Made by a program: the position numbers and the translations under genes. The notes beneath the pieces are model-generated. The model was given only the letters and a program-made list of their open reading frames with translations. It was not told the DNA's origin and made no database searches. From Helicobacter pylori (GTDB lineage: Bacteria; Campylobacterota; Campylobacteria; Campylobacterales; Helicobacteraceae), in NCBI RefSeq assembly GCF_030062585.1, contig NZ_CP071935.1:434001-498000 (forward strand): DNA of 64,000 nucleotides, given 5' to 3'. Below are positions 41,645 to 50,485 of the stretch, one piece after another; the first letter of the stretch is position 1; each line of letters starts with the position of its first letter.

Positions 41645-44302
41645 ATGGAACAGCCGGTTATTAAAGAAGGGACTTTAGCTTTAATTGATACTTTTGCATA
41701 TTTGTTTAGAAGCTATTACATGAGCGCTAAAACAAAACCCTTAACCAACGATAAGGGCTTTCCTACAGGGCTTTTAACGGGGCTTGTGGGCATGGTTAAA
41801 AAATTTTATAAAGACAGAAAAAACATGCCTTTTATCGTGTTCGCTCTAGAAAGCCAGACTAAAACTAAAAGAGCTGAAAAATTAGGCGAATACAAACAAA
41901 ATCGCAAAGACGCCCCTAAAGAGATGCTTTTACAAATCCCTATCGCCTTAGAATGGTTGCAAAAAATGGGTTTTACTTGCGTGGAAATAAGCGGGTTTGA
42001 AGCCGATGATGTGATCGCAAGCTTGGCTACGCTAAGCCCTTATAAAACGCGCATTTATTCTAAAGATAAGGATTTTAACCAGCTTTTGAGCGATAAGATC
42101 GCGCTTTTTGATGGCAAAACGGAGTTTTTGGTGAAAGATTGCGTGGAAAAATACGGGATTTTGCCGAGTCAATTCACGGATTATCAAGGCATTGTAGGGG
42201 ATAGCAGCGATAATTACAAGGGGATTAAAGGCATTGGGAGCAAGAACGCTAAGGAATTGTTACAGCAATTGGGGAGTTTGGAAAAAATCTATGAAAATTT
42301 AGACTTGGCGAAAAATTTACTCAGCCCTAAAATGTATCAAGCCTTGATACAAGACAAAGGAAGCGCGTTTTTAAGCAAAGAATTAGCCACTTTAGAAAGA
42401 GGGTGTATTAAGGAATTTGATTTTTTGAGTTGCGCTTTTCCTAGCGAAAACCCCCTATTGAAAATTAAAGATGAATTGAAAGAATATGGTTTTATTTCTA
42501 CCTTAAGGGATTTAGAAAATTCCTCTTTGATTGCAGACAACGCCTCCGCCTTAGACAACGCCCCTAAAAAATCGCGCATGATCGTTTTAGAAAGCGCCGC
42601 ATCTTTTAGCATGTTTTTAGAAAAATTAAAAAATCCTAACGCAAGGGTTTTTATGCGTTTGGTGTTAGATAAAGAAAAAAAAGTTCTGGCCCTAGCGTTT
42701 TTATTACAAGATCAAGGTTATTTTTTACCCTTAGAAGAGGCGTTATTTTCGCCCTTTTCTTTAGAGTTTTTGCAAAACGCTTTTTCTCAAATCTTACAGC
42801 ATGCGTGTATCATTGGGCATGATTTAAAACCCTTACTGAGCTTTTTAAAAGCCAAATATCAGGTGTCTTTGGAAAACATTCGCATCCAAGACACTCAAAT
42901 TTTAGCGTTTTTAAAAAATCCGGAAAAAGTGGGATTTGATGAGGTTTTAAAGGAATATTTAAAAGAAGAATTGATTCCGCATGAAAAAATCAAAGATTTT
43001 AAAACAACAAGCAAGGCGGAAAAATCAGAGCGATTGAGTTTGGAATTAAGCGCTTTAAAGCGTTTGTGCGAGTATTTTGAAAAAGGGGGGTTAGAAGAGG
43101 GTTTGCTCACTTTAGCTAGAGACATTGAAACGCCCTTTATGAAAGTCTTAATGGGCATGGAATTTCAAGGCTTTAAGATTGATGCGCCTTATTTCAAGCG
43201 CTTAGAGCAGGAGTTTAAAGATGAATTAAAAGTTTTAGAGCGCCAAATTTTGGATCTAATCGGCGTGGATTTTAACCTCAATTCGCCCAAACAACTCAGC
43301 GAGATTTTGTATGAAAAATTAGAGCTTCCTAAAAATAAAAGCCATTCTACCGATGAAAAAAATTTGTTAAAAATCCTAGACAAGCACCCAAGCATCGCTT
43401 TGATTTTAGAATACAGAGAATTGAACAAGCTTTTTAACACTTATACCACCCCCTTATTGCGCCTAAAAGACAAAGACGATAAAATCCATACCACTTTCAT
43501 CCAAACCGGCACAGCTACCGGGCGTTTAAGCTCGCATTCGCCTAATTTGCAAAATATCCCGGTGCGATCGCCTAAAGGCTTACTCATTCGTAAGGGCTTT
43601 ATTGCCAGCTCTAAAGAATATTGTTTGTTAGGGGTGGATTATTCGCAAATTGAATTGCGCTTGTTAGCCCATTTTAGCCAGGATAAGGATTTAATGGAGG
43701 CGTTTTTAAAGGGGCGAGACATCCATTTAGAAACTTCTAAGGCGTTGTTTGGTGGAGATTTGGCCAAAGAAAAACGATCCATCGCTAAAAGCATTAATTT
43801 TGGGCTAGTGTATGGCATGGGGAGTAAGAAATTGAGTGAAACTTTAAACATCTCTTTAAATGAGGCTAAAAGCTACATAGAAGCGTATTTCAAGCGATTC
43901 CCTAGTATTAAAGATTATCTAAATGGCATGAAAGAAGAGATTTTAAAGACTTCTAAAGCCTTTACTTTGCTGGGGCGTTATCGGGTGTTTGATTTTAATG
44001 GCGTGAATGATTATATCAAGGGCAATTATTTGCGAGAGGGCGTGAATGCGATTTTTCAAGGGAGTGCCAGCGATTTATTGAAATTGGGCATGCTCAAAGT
44101 GAGCGAGCGTTTCAAAAACAACCCTTCAGTGAGGCTGCTTTTACAAGTGCATGACGAATTGATTTTTGAGATTGAAGAAAAAAACGCCCTAGAGTTGCAG
44201 CAAGAAATCCAACGCATTCTTAATGATGAAGTGTATCCTTTGAGAGTGCCGCTAGAAACGAGCGCGTTTATCGCTAAGCGTTGGAATGAACTAAAAGGTT
44301 AG
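41645..44302 (+). CDS. polA: DNA polymerase I
   Basis: 885 residues in three parts. The 5' nuclease domain (about 8-295) has IDTFAYLFRSYYMS, GFEADDVIASLA and GDSSDNYKGIKGIGSKNA. The middle region (about 305-480) is a degenerate 3'-5' exonuclease: the expected DxE start reads RLVLDKEKK, so proofreading should be absent. The polymerase domain shows TGRLSSHSPNLQNIP, DYSQIELRLLAHFS (Asp665), RSIAKSINFGLVYGMG and QVHDELIFE. It replaces RNA primers and fills repair gaps. Promoter TACAAT precedes it. Confidence 0.95.
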   Translation: MEQPVIKEGTLALIDTFAYLFRSYYMSAKTKPLTNDKGFPTGLLTGLVGMVKKFYKDRKNMPFIVFALESQTKTKRAEKLGEYKQNRKDAPKEMLLQIPIALEWLQKMGFTCVEISGFEADDVIASLATLSPYKTRIYSKDKDFNQLLSDKIALFDGKTEFLVKDCVEKYGILPSQFTDYQGIVGDSSDNYKGIKGIGSKNAKELLQQLGSLEKIYENLDLAKNLLSPKMYQALIQDKGSAFLSKELATLERGCIKEFDFLSCAFPSENPLLKIKDELKEYGFISTLRDLENSSLIADNASALDNAPKKSRMIVLESAASFSMFLEKLKNPNARVFMRLVLDKEKKVLALAFLLQDQGYFLPLEEALFSPFSLEFLQNAFSQILQHACIIGHDLKPLLSFLKAKYQVSLENIRIQDTQILAFLKNPEKVGFDEVLKEYLKEELIPHEKIKDFKTTSKAEKSERLSLELSALKRLCEYFEKGGLEEGLLTLARDIETPFMKVLMGMEFQGFKIDAPYFKRLEQEFKDELKVLERQILDLIGVDFNLNSPKQLSEILYEKLELPKNKSHSTDEKNLLKILDKHPSIALILEYRELNKLFNTYTTPLLRLKDKDDKIHTTFIQTGTATGRLSSHSPNLQNIPVRSPKGLLIRKGFIASSKEYCLLGVDYSQIELRLLAHFSQDKDLMEAFLKGRDIHLETSKALFGGDLAKEKRSIAKSINFGLVYGMGSKKLSETLNISLNEAKSYIEAYFKRFPSIKDYLNGMKEEILKTSKAFTLLGRYRVFDFNGVNDYIKGNYLREGVNAIFQGSASDLLKLGMLKVSERFKNNPSVRLLLQVHDELIFEIEEKNALELQQEIQRILNDEVYPLRVPLETSAFIAKRWNELKG

Positions 44303-44354
44303 TTTTTTAATTGAGTTTAAGAAAAAATATATTATTATTTCTTTATAAGTAATA

Positions 44355-44379
44355 CTTAACCATGTTAAGCTAATATAAT
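44355..44379 (+). promoter_or_regulatory. Promoter with a dyad before the second Hor-type gene
   Basis: CTTAAC-CAT-GTTAAG (44355-44369) is a perfect 6-base-arm dyad. TATAAT follows at 44374-44379, 38 bases before the ATG. The dyad covers the spacer and -35 zone, where a bound protein would block RNA polymerase. Confidence 0.5.
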
Positions 44380-44416
44380 ATAAAGTGGTTATCAAAAAAT
44401 AAAGGGAAAAGACTGA

Positions 44417-45163
44417 ATGCTGAAAAGAATTATATTATTAGGGGCTTTGGGTGTTTTAGCGAACGCTGAAGAGAGCGCGGCTTTTGTGGGAGTCAATTAC
44501 CAGGTGAGCATGATACAAAATCAGACTAAAATGGTGAATGAAAATGGCTTGCAAAAGCCTTTGATAAAGTTCCCGCCTTATGCAGGAGCGGGTTTTGAAG
44601 TGGGCTATAAGCAATTTTTTGGTAAGAAAAAATGGTTTGGCATGCGTTATTATGGGTTTTTTGACTACGCGCACAACCGCTTTGGCGTGATGAAAAAGGG
44701 TATCCCGGTGGGCGAGAGCGGGTTTATTTACAATAGCTTTAGTTTTGGAGGGACGACTTTAACGGAAAGGGATTCCTATCAAGGACAATACTATGTCAAT
44801 TTATTCACTTATGGCGTGGGGTTGGATACGCTGTGGAATTTTGTGAATAAAGAAAACATGGTTTTTGGTTTTGTGGTGGGGATCCAATTGGCTGGGGATA
44901 GTTGGGCAACGAGCATCAGTAAAGAAATCGCTAATTATGCAAAACACCACAGCAATTCCAGTTATAGCCCAGCGAATTTCCAGTTTTTATGGAAGTTTGG
45001 GGTCCGCACCCATATTGCTAAACACAATAGCTTGGAATTAGGGATTAAAGTGCCTACGATCACGCACCGGCTTTTCTCTATCACCAACGAAAAGGGATAC
45101 ACCTTACAGGCTGATGTGCGCCGAGTTTATGCGTTTCAAATCAGTTACTTGAGGGATTTTTAA
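44417..45163 (+). CDS. horJ: Hor-family outer membrane protein (small)
   Basis: 248 residues. The signal peptide is short (MLKRIILLGALGVLANA), followed by EESAAFVGVNYQVS. The family core GAGFEVGYKQFFGKKKWFGMRYYGFFDYAH and YVNLFTYGVGLDTLWNF is present, and the last strand ends QISYLRDF with a terminal Phe. The core matches the larger Hor protein at 10.9 kb. The gene stands alone between polA and ilvE with its own promoter and dyad. The symbol is from memory of gene order; the family is clear. Confidence 0.85.
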   Translation: MLKRIILLGALGVLANAEESAAFVGVNYQVSMIQNQTKMVNENGLQKPLIKFPPYAGAGFEVGYKQFFGKKKWFGMRYYGFFDYAHNRFGVMKKGIPVGESGFIYNSFSFGGTTLTERDSYQGQYYVNLFTYGVGLDTLWNFVNKENMVFGFVVGIQLAGDSWATSISKEIANYAKHHSNSSYSPANFQFLWKFGVRTHIAKHNSLELGIKVPTITHRLFSITNEKGYTLQADVRRVYAFQISYLRDF

Positions 45164-45213
45164 CCCCTTTTTAGATACAATCACACCTGAAACTATCCAT
45201 TTAAAGGTGTGAA

Positions 45214-46236
45214 ATGCCAAATTTAGAAAATTTAGACTGGAAAAATCTAGGCTTTAGCTACATTAAAACGGATTTTCGCTTCATCGCTAGTTATAAAAAC
45301 GGCTCGTGGTCGCAAGGCGAATTGGTGAGCGAAAATGTGTTGCAAATCAGCGAAGGCTCGCCGGTCTTACACTATGGGCAGGCTTGTTTTGAAGGCTTGA
45401 AGGCTTACCGCTCTCAAAAGGGGAAAGCGTTACTTTTTCGCCCTTTAGAAAACGCCAAACGCTTGCAAACTTCATGCGAAAGACTGCTCATGCCCAAAGT
45501 GAGCGAAGAGCTGTTTTTAAAGGCATGCGCTGAAGTAGTTAAAGCGAATCAAAAATGGCTCGCTCCTTACAAAAGCGGGGCGAGTTTGTATTTGCGCCCT
45601 TTTGTCATAGGCGTGGGGGATAATTTGGGGGTGAAGCCGGCTAATGAATACCTTTTTATCGTTTTTTGCGCGCCTGTGGGGGCGTATTTTAAAGGGGGTA
45701 TAGAAAAAGGAGGGGCTAGGTTTATCACTACGATTTTTGATAGGGCCGCGTCTAAAGGCACCGGTGGGGTGAAAGTGGGGGGGAATTATGCTGCAAGCCT
45801 GTTAGCCCATAAAATGGCTGTAGAGCAAGGCTATGATGATTGCATTTATTTAGATCCTACCACGCACACTAAAATTGAAGAAGTGGGGGCGGCGAATTTT
45901 TTTGGCATAACGCATGATAATGCCTTTATCACCCCGCATTCGCCAAGCATTTTACCAAGCATTACCAAAAAAAGCTTGATGGTTTTGGCTAAAGAATATT
46001 TGAATCTCAACATAGAAGAGAGGGAAATCTTAATGGATGAGTTGGGCGCGTTTAAAGAAGCTGGAGCGTGCGGGACAGCTGCAATCATTACGCCCATTAA
46101 AGAAATCACGCACAACAACAAGTCTTATTTTTTTGAAACGCCGGGCCATATTACTAAACGACTCTATGACTTGCTTTTATCCATCCAACAAGGCGAACAA
46201 GAAGCCCCTAAAGATTGGATTTTTGAAGTTGGCTAA
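45214..46236 (+). CDS. ilvE: Branched-chain amino acid aminotransferase
   Basis: 340 residues. PLP fold type IV enzyme for the last step of leucine, isoleucine and valine synthesis (and the first of their breakdown). Signatures: [15 protein letters not shown], the substrate region [31 protein letters not shown], and [10 protein letters not shown]. The C-terminal [16 protein letters not shown] binds the cofactor phosphate. H. pylori needs branched-chain amino acids from outside, so the enzyme may serve mainly in the reverse direction. It converges on the small outer membrane protein gene, with four bases between stops. Confidence 0.95.
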   Translation: MPNLENLDWKNLGFSYIKTDFRFIASYKNGSWSQGELVSENVLQISEGSPVLHYGQACFEGLKAYRSQKGKALLFRPLENAKRLQTSCERLLMPKVSEELFLKACAEVVKANQKWLAPYKSGASLYLRPFVIGVGDNLGVKPANEYLFIVFCAPVGAYFKGGIEKGGARFITTIFDRAASKGTGGVKVGGNYAASLLAHKMAVEQGYDDCIYLDPTTHTKIEEVGAANFFGITHDNAFITPHSPSILPSITKKSLMVLAKEYLNLNIEEREILMDELGAFKEAGACGTAAIITPIKEITHNNKSYFFETPGHITKRLYDLLLSIQQGEQEAPKDWIFEVG

Positions 46237-46240
46237 AAGG

Positions 46241-46936
46241 TTAAAATTTATAGCTGTATGCCGCATAAAATAAGGGCGAAGTCTCAAAGCGTTTGGAGCT
46301 AGAAAGCAATCTGGCGGTGGGTAAGATTTTAAACCCTAATTCAATGCGGTGTCTTAAAAAAAGCGTGAGCATAACCCCCCCATTAATCGCTAAGCCCCCT
46401 GAAACCACCGAATGTTTAAAAAACTTGAAATTTTGCTTGTCCGTATAAACGACTAAAGCCCCCCTAGCTCCCCCAAACGCCCCCAAATAATGCTTATAAC
46501 TCCCTAAAGGGAATTCCATAATCACATCCAAACCCACCGCAAGCATGGTAAAAAAAGAGTTTGTAGGATCTTTATGGCTTTGGTAATTCACTTTTCCTGA
46601 CCCAAGATCCCATGCAAAAACCCCCCTGATCCCAATGTATTTTTTAAAAAAACTTTGCACGCCGGTTTTTAAATTGAGCGTGGCGATCCAATCTTTCATT
46701 TCCTTGCCTTGATAGTCCTTAATGGCCTCTACAGCGCCAAACCCTCCTAAAAAATACCATCCGCTTTTTTTGTGTGTGAGCTTTTGGCGGTTAATGATGC
46801 TTCTATAGAGCTTTTCATGGGCTTCTTGGTAATTTTTTTTAGGGGTTTTATTATGCAAAATAGGCATGGCTTCAAGGGGCGGAATAACAAATCCCCCTAT
46901 TAAGAAAACGCCAAAAAAAATGATTTTTTTAAACAT
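46241..46936 (-). CDS. Small outer membrane beta-barrel protein, unknown function
   Basis: About 231 residues from the ATG at 46936; an in-frame TTG at 46951 would add five. Signal peptide MFKKIIFFGVFLIGGFVIPPLEAM, then amphipathic strands typical of a barrel. HRIELGFKILPTARLL is close in style to the IEFGIKIPTL strand of Hor proteins, and the chain ends LFYAAYSYKF with a terminal Phe. SGWYFLGGFGAVEAIKDY is another strand. It is a distant relative of the Hor family or of small barrels. It diverges from the Mla operon across a dyad-rich control region. Confidence 0.65.
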   Translation of the reverse strand: MFKKIIFFGVFLIGGFVIPPLEAMPILHNKTPKKNYQEAHEKLYRSIINRQKLTHKKSGWYFLGGFGAVEAIKDYQGKEMKDWIATLNLKTGVQSFFKKYIGIRGVFAWDLGSGKVNYQSHKDPTNSFFTMLAVGLDVIMEFPLGSYKHYLGAFGGARGALVVYTDKQNFKFFKHSVVSGGLAINGGVMLTLFLRHRIELGFKILPTARLLSSSKRFETSPLFYAAYSYKF

Positions 46937-46958
46937 TTTAAAAATAATCAATCCTTTA

Positions 46959-47034
46959 TTAAACAGAATATTGTTTAACCTTTTGTTTTATCATTGTGTT
47001 AAAATAGCCGTTTTAACAAACAAAATTTTGTTAA
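46959..47034. promoter_or_regulatory. Triple dyad control region between the barrel gene and the Mla operon
   Basis: Three perfect inverted repeats, all with six-base spacers: TTAAACA/TGTTTAA (46959-46978), TGTTAAAA/TTTTAACA (46997-47018) and TTAACAAA/TTTGTTAA (47013-47034). The last two share TTAACA at 47013-47018, so their hairpins exclude one another. The region lies between two divergent starts. Confidence 0.55.
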
Positions 47035-47069
47035 TAGATTTTACCTAATCTAAGAGAGAATATATTTTA

Positions 47070-48203
47070 ATGAAGACAGAGAAACAAAAATTTTTAGAGA
47101 TGCGTAAAGATGGGGCTAACTCTGTGCTGATTTTAAGAGGGGATTGGGATTTTAAAACGAGCGTCTTTCGTTTAGATGAGTTGAAAAAAAATTTATTAGA
47201 TCATCAAGGGCCTTTAAAAATGGATTTTTCAGGGTGCCAAAAAATAGATTTTGTTTTTGGCATGTTTTTATTTGATCTCATCAAGGAGCGTTCTTTAAAC
47301 ATTGAATTGTGTAACGTGAGCGAGAATAACGCTTGCGCTTTGAAAGTGGTTAAAGACTGGCTTGAAAAAGAAGACGATTTGGAATCTAAAAAAGCGGGCA
47401 AAAAATACGAACTCATGATCACTAAGTTGGGTAAGAGTCTTGTAGAGACTTATAACACCTTTTTAAACGCGTTCAATTTTTGCGGCATGATTTTATTTTA
47501 CTTCATTAAAAGCGTTTTCAACCCCAAACGCTTTTGCATCACTCCTTTACTCTATCATATTAATGAATCCGGGTTTAAGGTTTTGCCGGTGAGTATTTTA
47601 ACGGTGTTTATCGTGGGGTTTGCCGTTGCTTTGCAAGGGGCTTTACAATTGCAAGACATGGGCGCGCCTTTGATGTCGGTGGAAATGACGGCCAAACTCG
47701 CTTTAAGAGAGATCGGCCCTTTCATTTTAACCCTTGTGGTGGCCGGGAGGAGTGCGAGCAGTTTTACCGCCCAAATTGGGGTGATGAAGATCACTGAAGA
47801 ATTGGATGCGATGAAAACCATGGGCTTTAACCCTTTTGAATTTTTAGTGTTGCCTAGGGTGTTAGCCTTAGTGATTGTTTTGCCTTTATTGGTGTTTATC
47901 GCTGATGCGTTCGCCATTCTTGGGGGCATGTTTGCGATTAAATACCAATTGGATCTAGGCTTTCCAAGCTATATAGACAGACTGCATGACACAGTGGGTT
48001 GGAATCATTTTTTGGTAGGGATTGTCAAAGCCCCTTTTTGGGGGTTTGCGATTGCGATGGTGGGGTGCATGCGCGGGTTTGAAGTCAAGGGGGATACCGA
48101 GAGCATTGGGCGCTTGACCACCATTAGCGTCGTGAACGCTTTGTTTTGGATCATTTTCTTAGACGCTATTTTTTCTATTCTCTTTTCTAAGTTGAACATA
48201 TAA
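47070..48203 (+). CDS. mlaE: MlaE-type permease with fused N-terminal STAS (MlaB-like) domain
   Basis: 377 residues. Residues 1-105 form a STAS-like domain (VLILRGDWDFKTSVFRLDELKK, PLKMDFSGCQKIDFVFGMFLFDLI). The rest is the MlaE permease: ILTVFIVGFAVALQGALQLQDMGA, REIGPFILTLVVAGRSASSFTAQIGVMK, TEELDAMKTMGFNPFEFLVLPRV. In E. coli MlaB is a separate protein; here it is fused. The complex moves phospholipid between the membranes and keeps the outer leaflet asymmetric. It overlaps mlaF by one base. Confidence 0.92.
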   Translation: MKTEKQKFLEMRKDGANSVLILRGDWDFKTSVFRLDELKKNLLDHQGPLKMDFSGCQKIDFVFGMFLFDLIKERSLNIELCNVSENNACALKVVKDWLEKEDDLESKKAGKKYELMITKLGKSLVETYNTFLNAFNFCGMILFYFIKSVFNPKRFCITPLLYHINESGFKVLPVSILTVFIVGFAVALQGALQLQDMGAPLMSVEMTAKLALREIGPFILTLVVAGRSASSFTAQIGVMKITEELDAMKTMGFNPFEFLVLPRVLALVIVLPLLVFIADAFAILGGMFAIKYQLDLGFPSYIDRLHDTVGWNHFLVGIVKAPFWGFAIAMVGCMRGFEVKGDTESIGRLTTISVVNALFWIIFLDAIFSILFSKLNI

Positions 48204-48988
48204 TGAACGCTACTAACAATCAAGTCTTAATTGAAGTGAAGGATCTCCATAGCGCTTTTGGGAGTACCATTATCCATAGGGGCGTGAGTTTTAGCGTGCA
48301 TAAGGGCGAAGTGATGGCGATTTTAGGGGGTTCAGGGAGCGGTAAAAGCACGCTTTTAAGGTGCATGATCTTACTCAATCGCCCCACAAAAGGGGAAGTG
48401 CTGCTTTTTGGGGAAGATATATGGAAACTCAAAGAAGCAGAGCAGCAAAAGATTTTTAACCGCTGCGGCATTTGCTTCCAGTTTGGGGCGCTCTATAGCT
48501 CTTTAACGGTTTTGGAAAATGTGGGTGTCATGCTAGAGCAATACGGCGCTTATTCTAAAAAAATTGTTGAAGAAATTTCTAAAATGTGGATTGAAAAAGT
48601 GGGTTTGCCCCCTAGGGCTTACCACCTTTACCCCTATGAATTGAGTGGGGGGATGAAAAAGCGCGTGGGTATAGCTAGGGCTATGGCAACTAACCCGGAA
48701 ATCTTATTTTTAGATGAGCCAACAAGCGGGCTAGATCCTTATAGCGCGGGCAAATTTGACGAACTCATCATGACACTCAAAGAGAGCTTGCAGCTTACGG
48801 TGGTGATGATCACGCATGATTTAGACTCCGTGCATGATTGCGTGGATCGATTTATCATGCTCAAAGACGGGCTATTAGAATTTAATGGGGATTTAAAAGA
48901 TTTTATTAAAAAAGCTCAAACTCAAGGGCTAGATGAAGGCAATTTATTCAATTCAACACGAGGAGAGAAATTTTGGAAAGGCATGTGA
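48203..48988 (+). CDS. mlaF: MlaF-type ABC ATPase
   Basis: 261 residues. Walker A ILGGSGSGKSTLLRCM, Q-loop GICFQFGALYSSLTVLENVG, signature ELSGGMKKRVGIARAMA, Walker B EILFLDEPTSGLDP, and the H-loop VMITHDLDSV. It powers the MlaE permease. The C-terminal tail (after about 215) is short. It starts at the last base of mlaE and overlaps mlaD by 16 bases. Confidence 0.95.
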   Translation: MNATNNQVLIEVKDLHSAFGSTIIHRGVSFSVHKGEVMAILGGSGSGKSTLLRCMILLNRPTKGEVLLFGEDIWKLKEAEQQKIFNRCGICFQFGALYSSLTVLENVGVMLEQYGAYSKKIVEEISKMWIEKVGLPPRAYHLYPYELSGGMKKRVGIARAMATNPEILFLDEPTSGLDPYSAGKFDELIMTLKESLQLTVVMITHDLDSVHDCVDRFIMLKDGLLEFNGDLKDFIKKAQTQGLDEGNLFNSTRGEKFWKGM

Positions 48989-49788
48989 ATTACACTTTAA
49001 TCGGCGGGCTCTTCTTTTTATGCTTAGTGTGCATGGTAGGCTTTATTTTATGGCTAGGCCATTTGGGATTAGATGACGGGAAGTATTATGAATACGTGGT
49101 CTATACGGACAAAGACTTGGGAGGCATTGCGACCAATTCGCCCATTAATTACAAAGGGATTCAAGTGGGTAATGTCATCAAAGTGGGTTTTGCAAAGGAT
49201 AAAGTGGGGGTGGTCCGTTTAGATTTGATGATTAAATCCAGCGTTAAGATCCGTAAAGACTCCAAAGTGGCGGTTTCTTCTAGAGGGTTTATGGGGTTAA
49301 AATTTTTAGCCTTAGAGCAAAGCCACAATGAAGAATTTTATGGTAGTGGCGATAAGGGGGAGCGGATTTTAATCTTTAAAGAAGGGCTTATGGATCGCTT
49401 GAGCGGTGATGCTAATCAAGTGGTGCAAGAAGTGATGAAAGCAATCAGGAATGTGAATAGGATTTTAGACGATGAAAATGTGGAAAAATTCAAGCACATT
49501 CTCGCTTCAGTGGATGATCTCATCGCTAATTTGGATTCAAAAAAGACTCAATTTGATGCCTTAATCAAAAACGCTAACAACCTCGTTTCTAATGTCAATA
49601 ATGTGGCTTTAAATGTGGATAAGCGCTTAAAAGAGGGGCAATACGACTTTAAAGCGATGTTTACTCCCTTAATCATGCAAGCGCAGTTGAGCCTAAGAAA
49701 CATTGATAATTTTGTGGAAAAAGGCTCTGCTTTGATAGACAAATTTGACGCTAACCCTTATAAAACGATTTTTGGAGAAAGGAAATAA
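48973..49788 (+). CDS. mlaD: MlaD-type MCE domain protein
   Basis: 271 residues. One N-terminal membrane helix (about 7-27), an MCE domain (38-115: VVYTDKDLGGIATNSPINYKGIQVG), then a long helical region with NANNLVSNVNNVALNVDKRL. MCE proteins form hexameric rings in the periplasm that shield lipids. The TTG start has AGGAGAG six bases upstream; it lies inside mlaF. The helical tail is longer than in E. coli MlaD and might form a needle-like coil. Confidence 0.9.
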   Translation: MERHVNYTLIGGLFFLCLVCMVGFILWLGHLGLDDGKYYEYVVYTDKDLGGIATNSPINYKGIQVGNVIKVGFAKDKVGVVRLDLMIKSSVKIRKDSKVAVSSRGFMGLKFLALEQSHNEEFYGSGDKGERILIFKEGLMDRLSGDANQVVQEVMKAIRNVNRILDDENVEKFKHILASVDDLIANLDSKKTQFDALIKNANNLVSNVNNVALNVDKRLKEGQYDFKAMFTPLIMQAQLSLRNIDNFVEKGSALIDKFDANPYKTIFGERK

Positions 49789-49790
49789 TC

Positions 49791-50468
49791 ATGAGAGCTA
49801 CGGCGATAAAAATCTTTTCACTCTCATCAGCATTAGCGTTGTTGCTTCAGGGTTGCTTGAGCATTAATTTAAAACAAATGCTGCCAGAAATCAGAACTTA
49901 TGATTTGAATGCGAGTTCTTTTGAAATGACGCAATGCCCTAAACCTTTGACTGAAGTGAGGCTCATTAGCATTTTGAGCGCGGATTTATTCAACACTAAA
50001 GAGATCGTGTTTAAAGCCCAAGACGGGCAGATCACGCATGGGAAGCACCAAAAATGGATAGACTTGCCTCGCAACATGTTAAAAACCATGTTCATGCAAG
50101 AAGCGCAAAAAGCATGCTTAGGCGTGGCTTTGCCCCCTTATGGTGCGGGCGCGCCCACTTATGCGGTTCGTTTTACGATTTTATCGTTTTCTCTTTTAGA
50201 AAAAGAAAATTCTACCTATAGGGCGGAATTTGCACTAGGCTATGATATTAGCGTGAAAGGCGATTCGCATTCTGGAGTGATCATTAAGCATGAAAATATT
50301 TCTAGCTTGGAAAATAAAACGACCAAAACGAGTAAAAATGGCAATCAAGATTTTCAAGAAAGCGCGATACAATCCCTCCAACATGTAAGCGTGCAAGCGA
50401 TGCAAGAAGCGGTTTCTTTGATTAAAAAAGCCATTGAAGCGCAAAGCGTAAGCCCGTTAAAAAAATAA
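49791..50468 (+). CDS. PqiC-like ABC-transport auxiliary lipoprotein
   Basis: 225 residues. Lipobox LLLQGC with the modified Cys22. The rest resembles ABC_trans_aux lipoproteins (PqiC): an early RTYDLN stretch, then mixed alpha/beta with LPRNMLKTMFMQEAQKA and AIQSLQHVSVQAMQEAVSLI. Such lipoproteins work with MCE transporters at the outer membrane. It lies two bases behind mlaD. No MlaC-type shuttle is encoded here. Confidence 0.75.
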   Translation: MRATAIKIFSLSSALALLLQGCLSINLKQMLPEIRTYDLNASSFEMTQCPKPLTEVRLISILSADLFNTKEIVFKAQDGQITHGKHQKWIDLPRNMLKTMFMQEAQKACLGVALPPYGAGAPTYAVRFTILSFSLLEKENSTYRAEFALGYDISVKGDSHSGVIIKHENISSLENKTTKTSKNGNQDFQESAIQSLQHVSVQAMQEAVSLIKKAIEAQSVSPLKK

Positions 50469-50485
50469 AAAATAAGGAGAATTGT

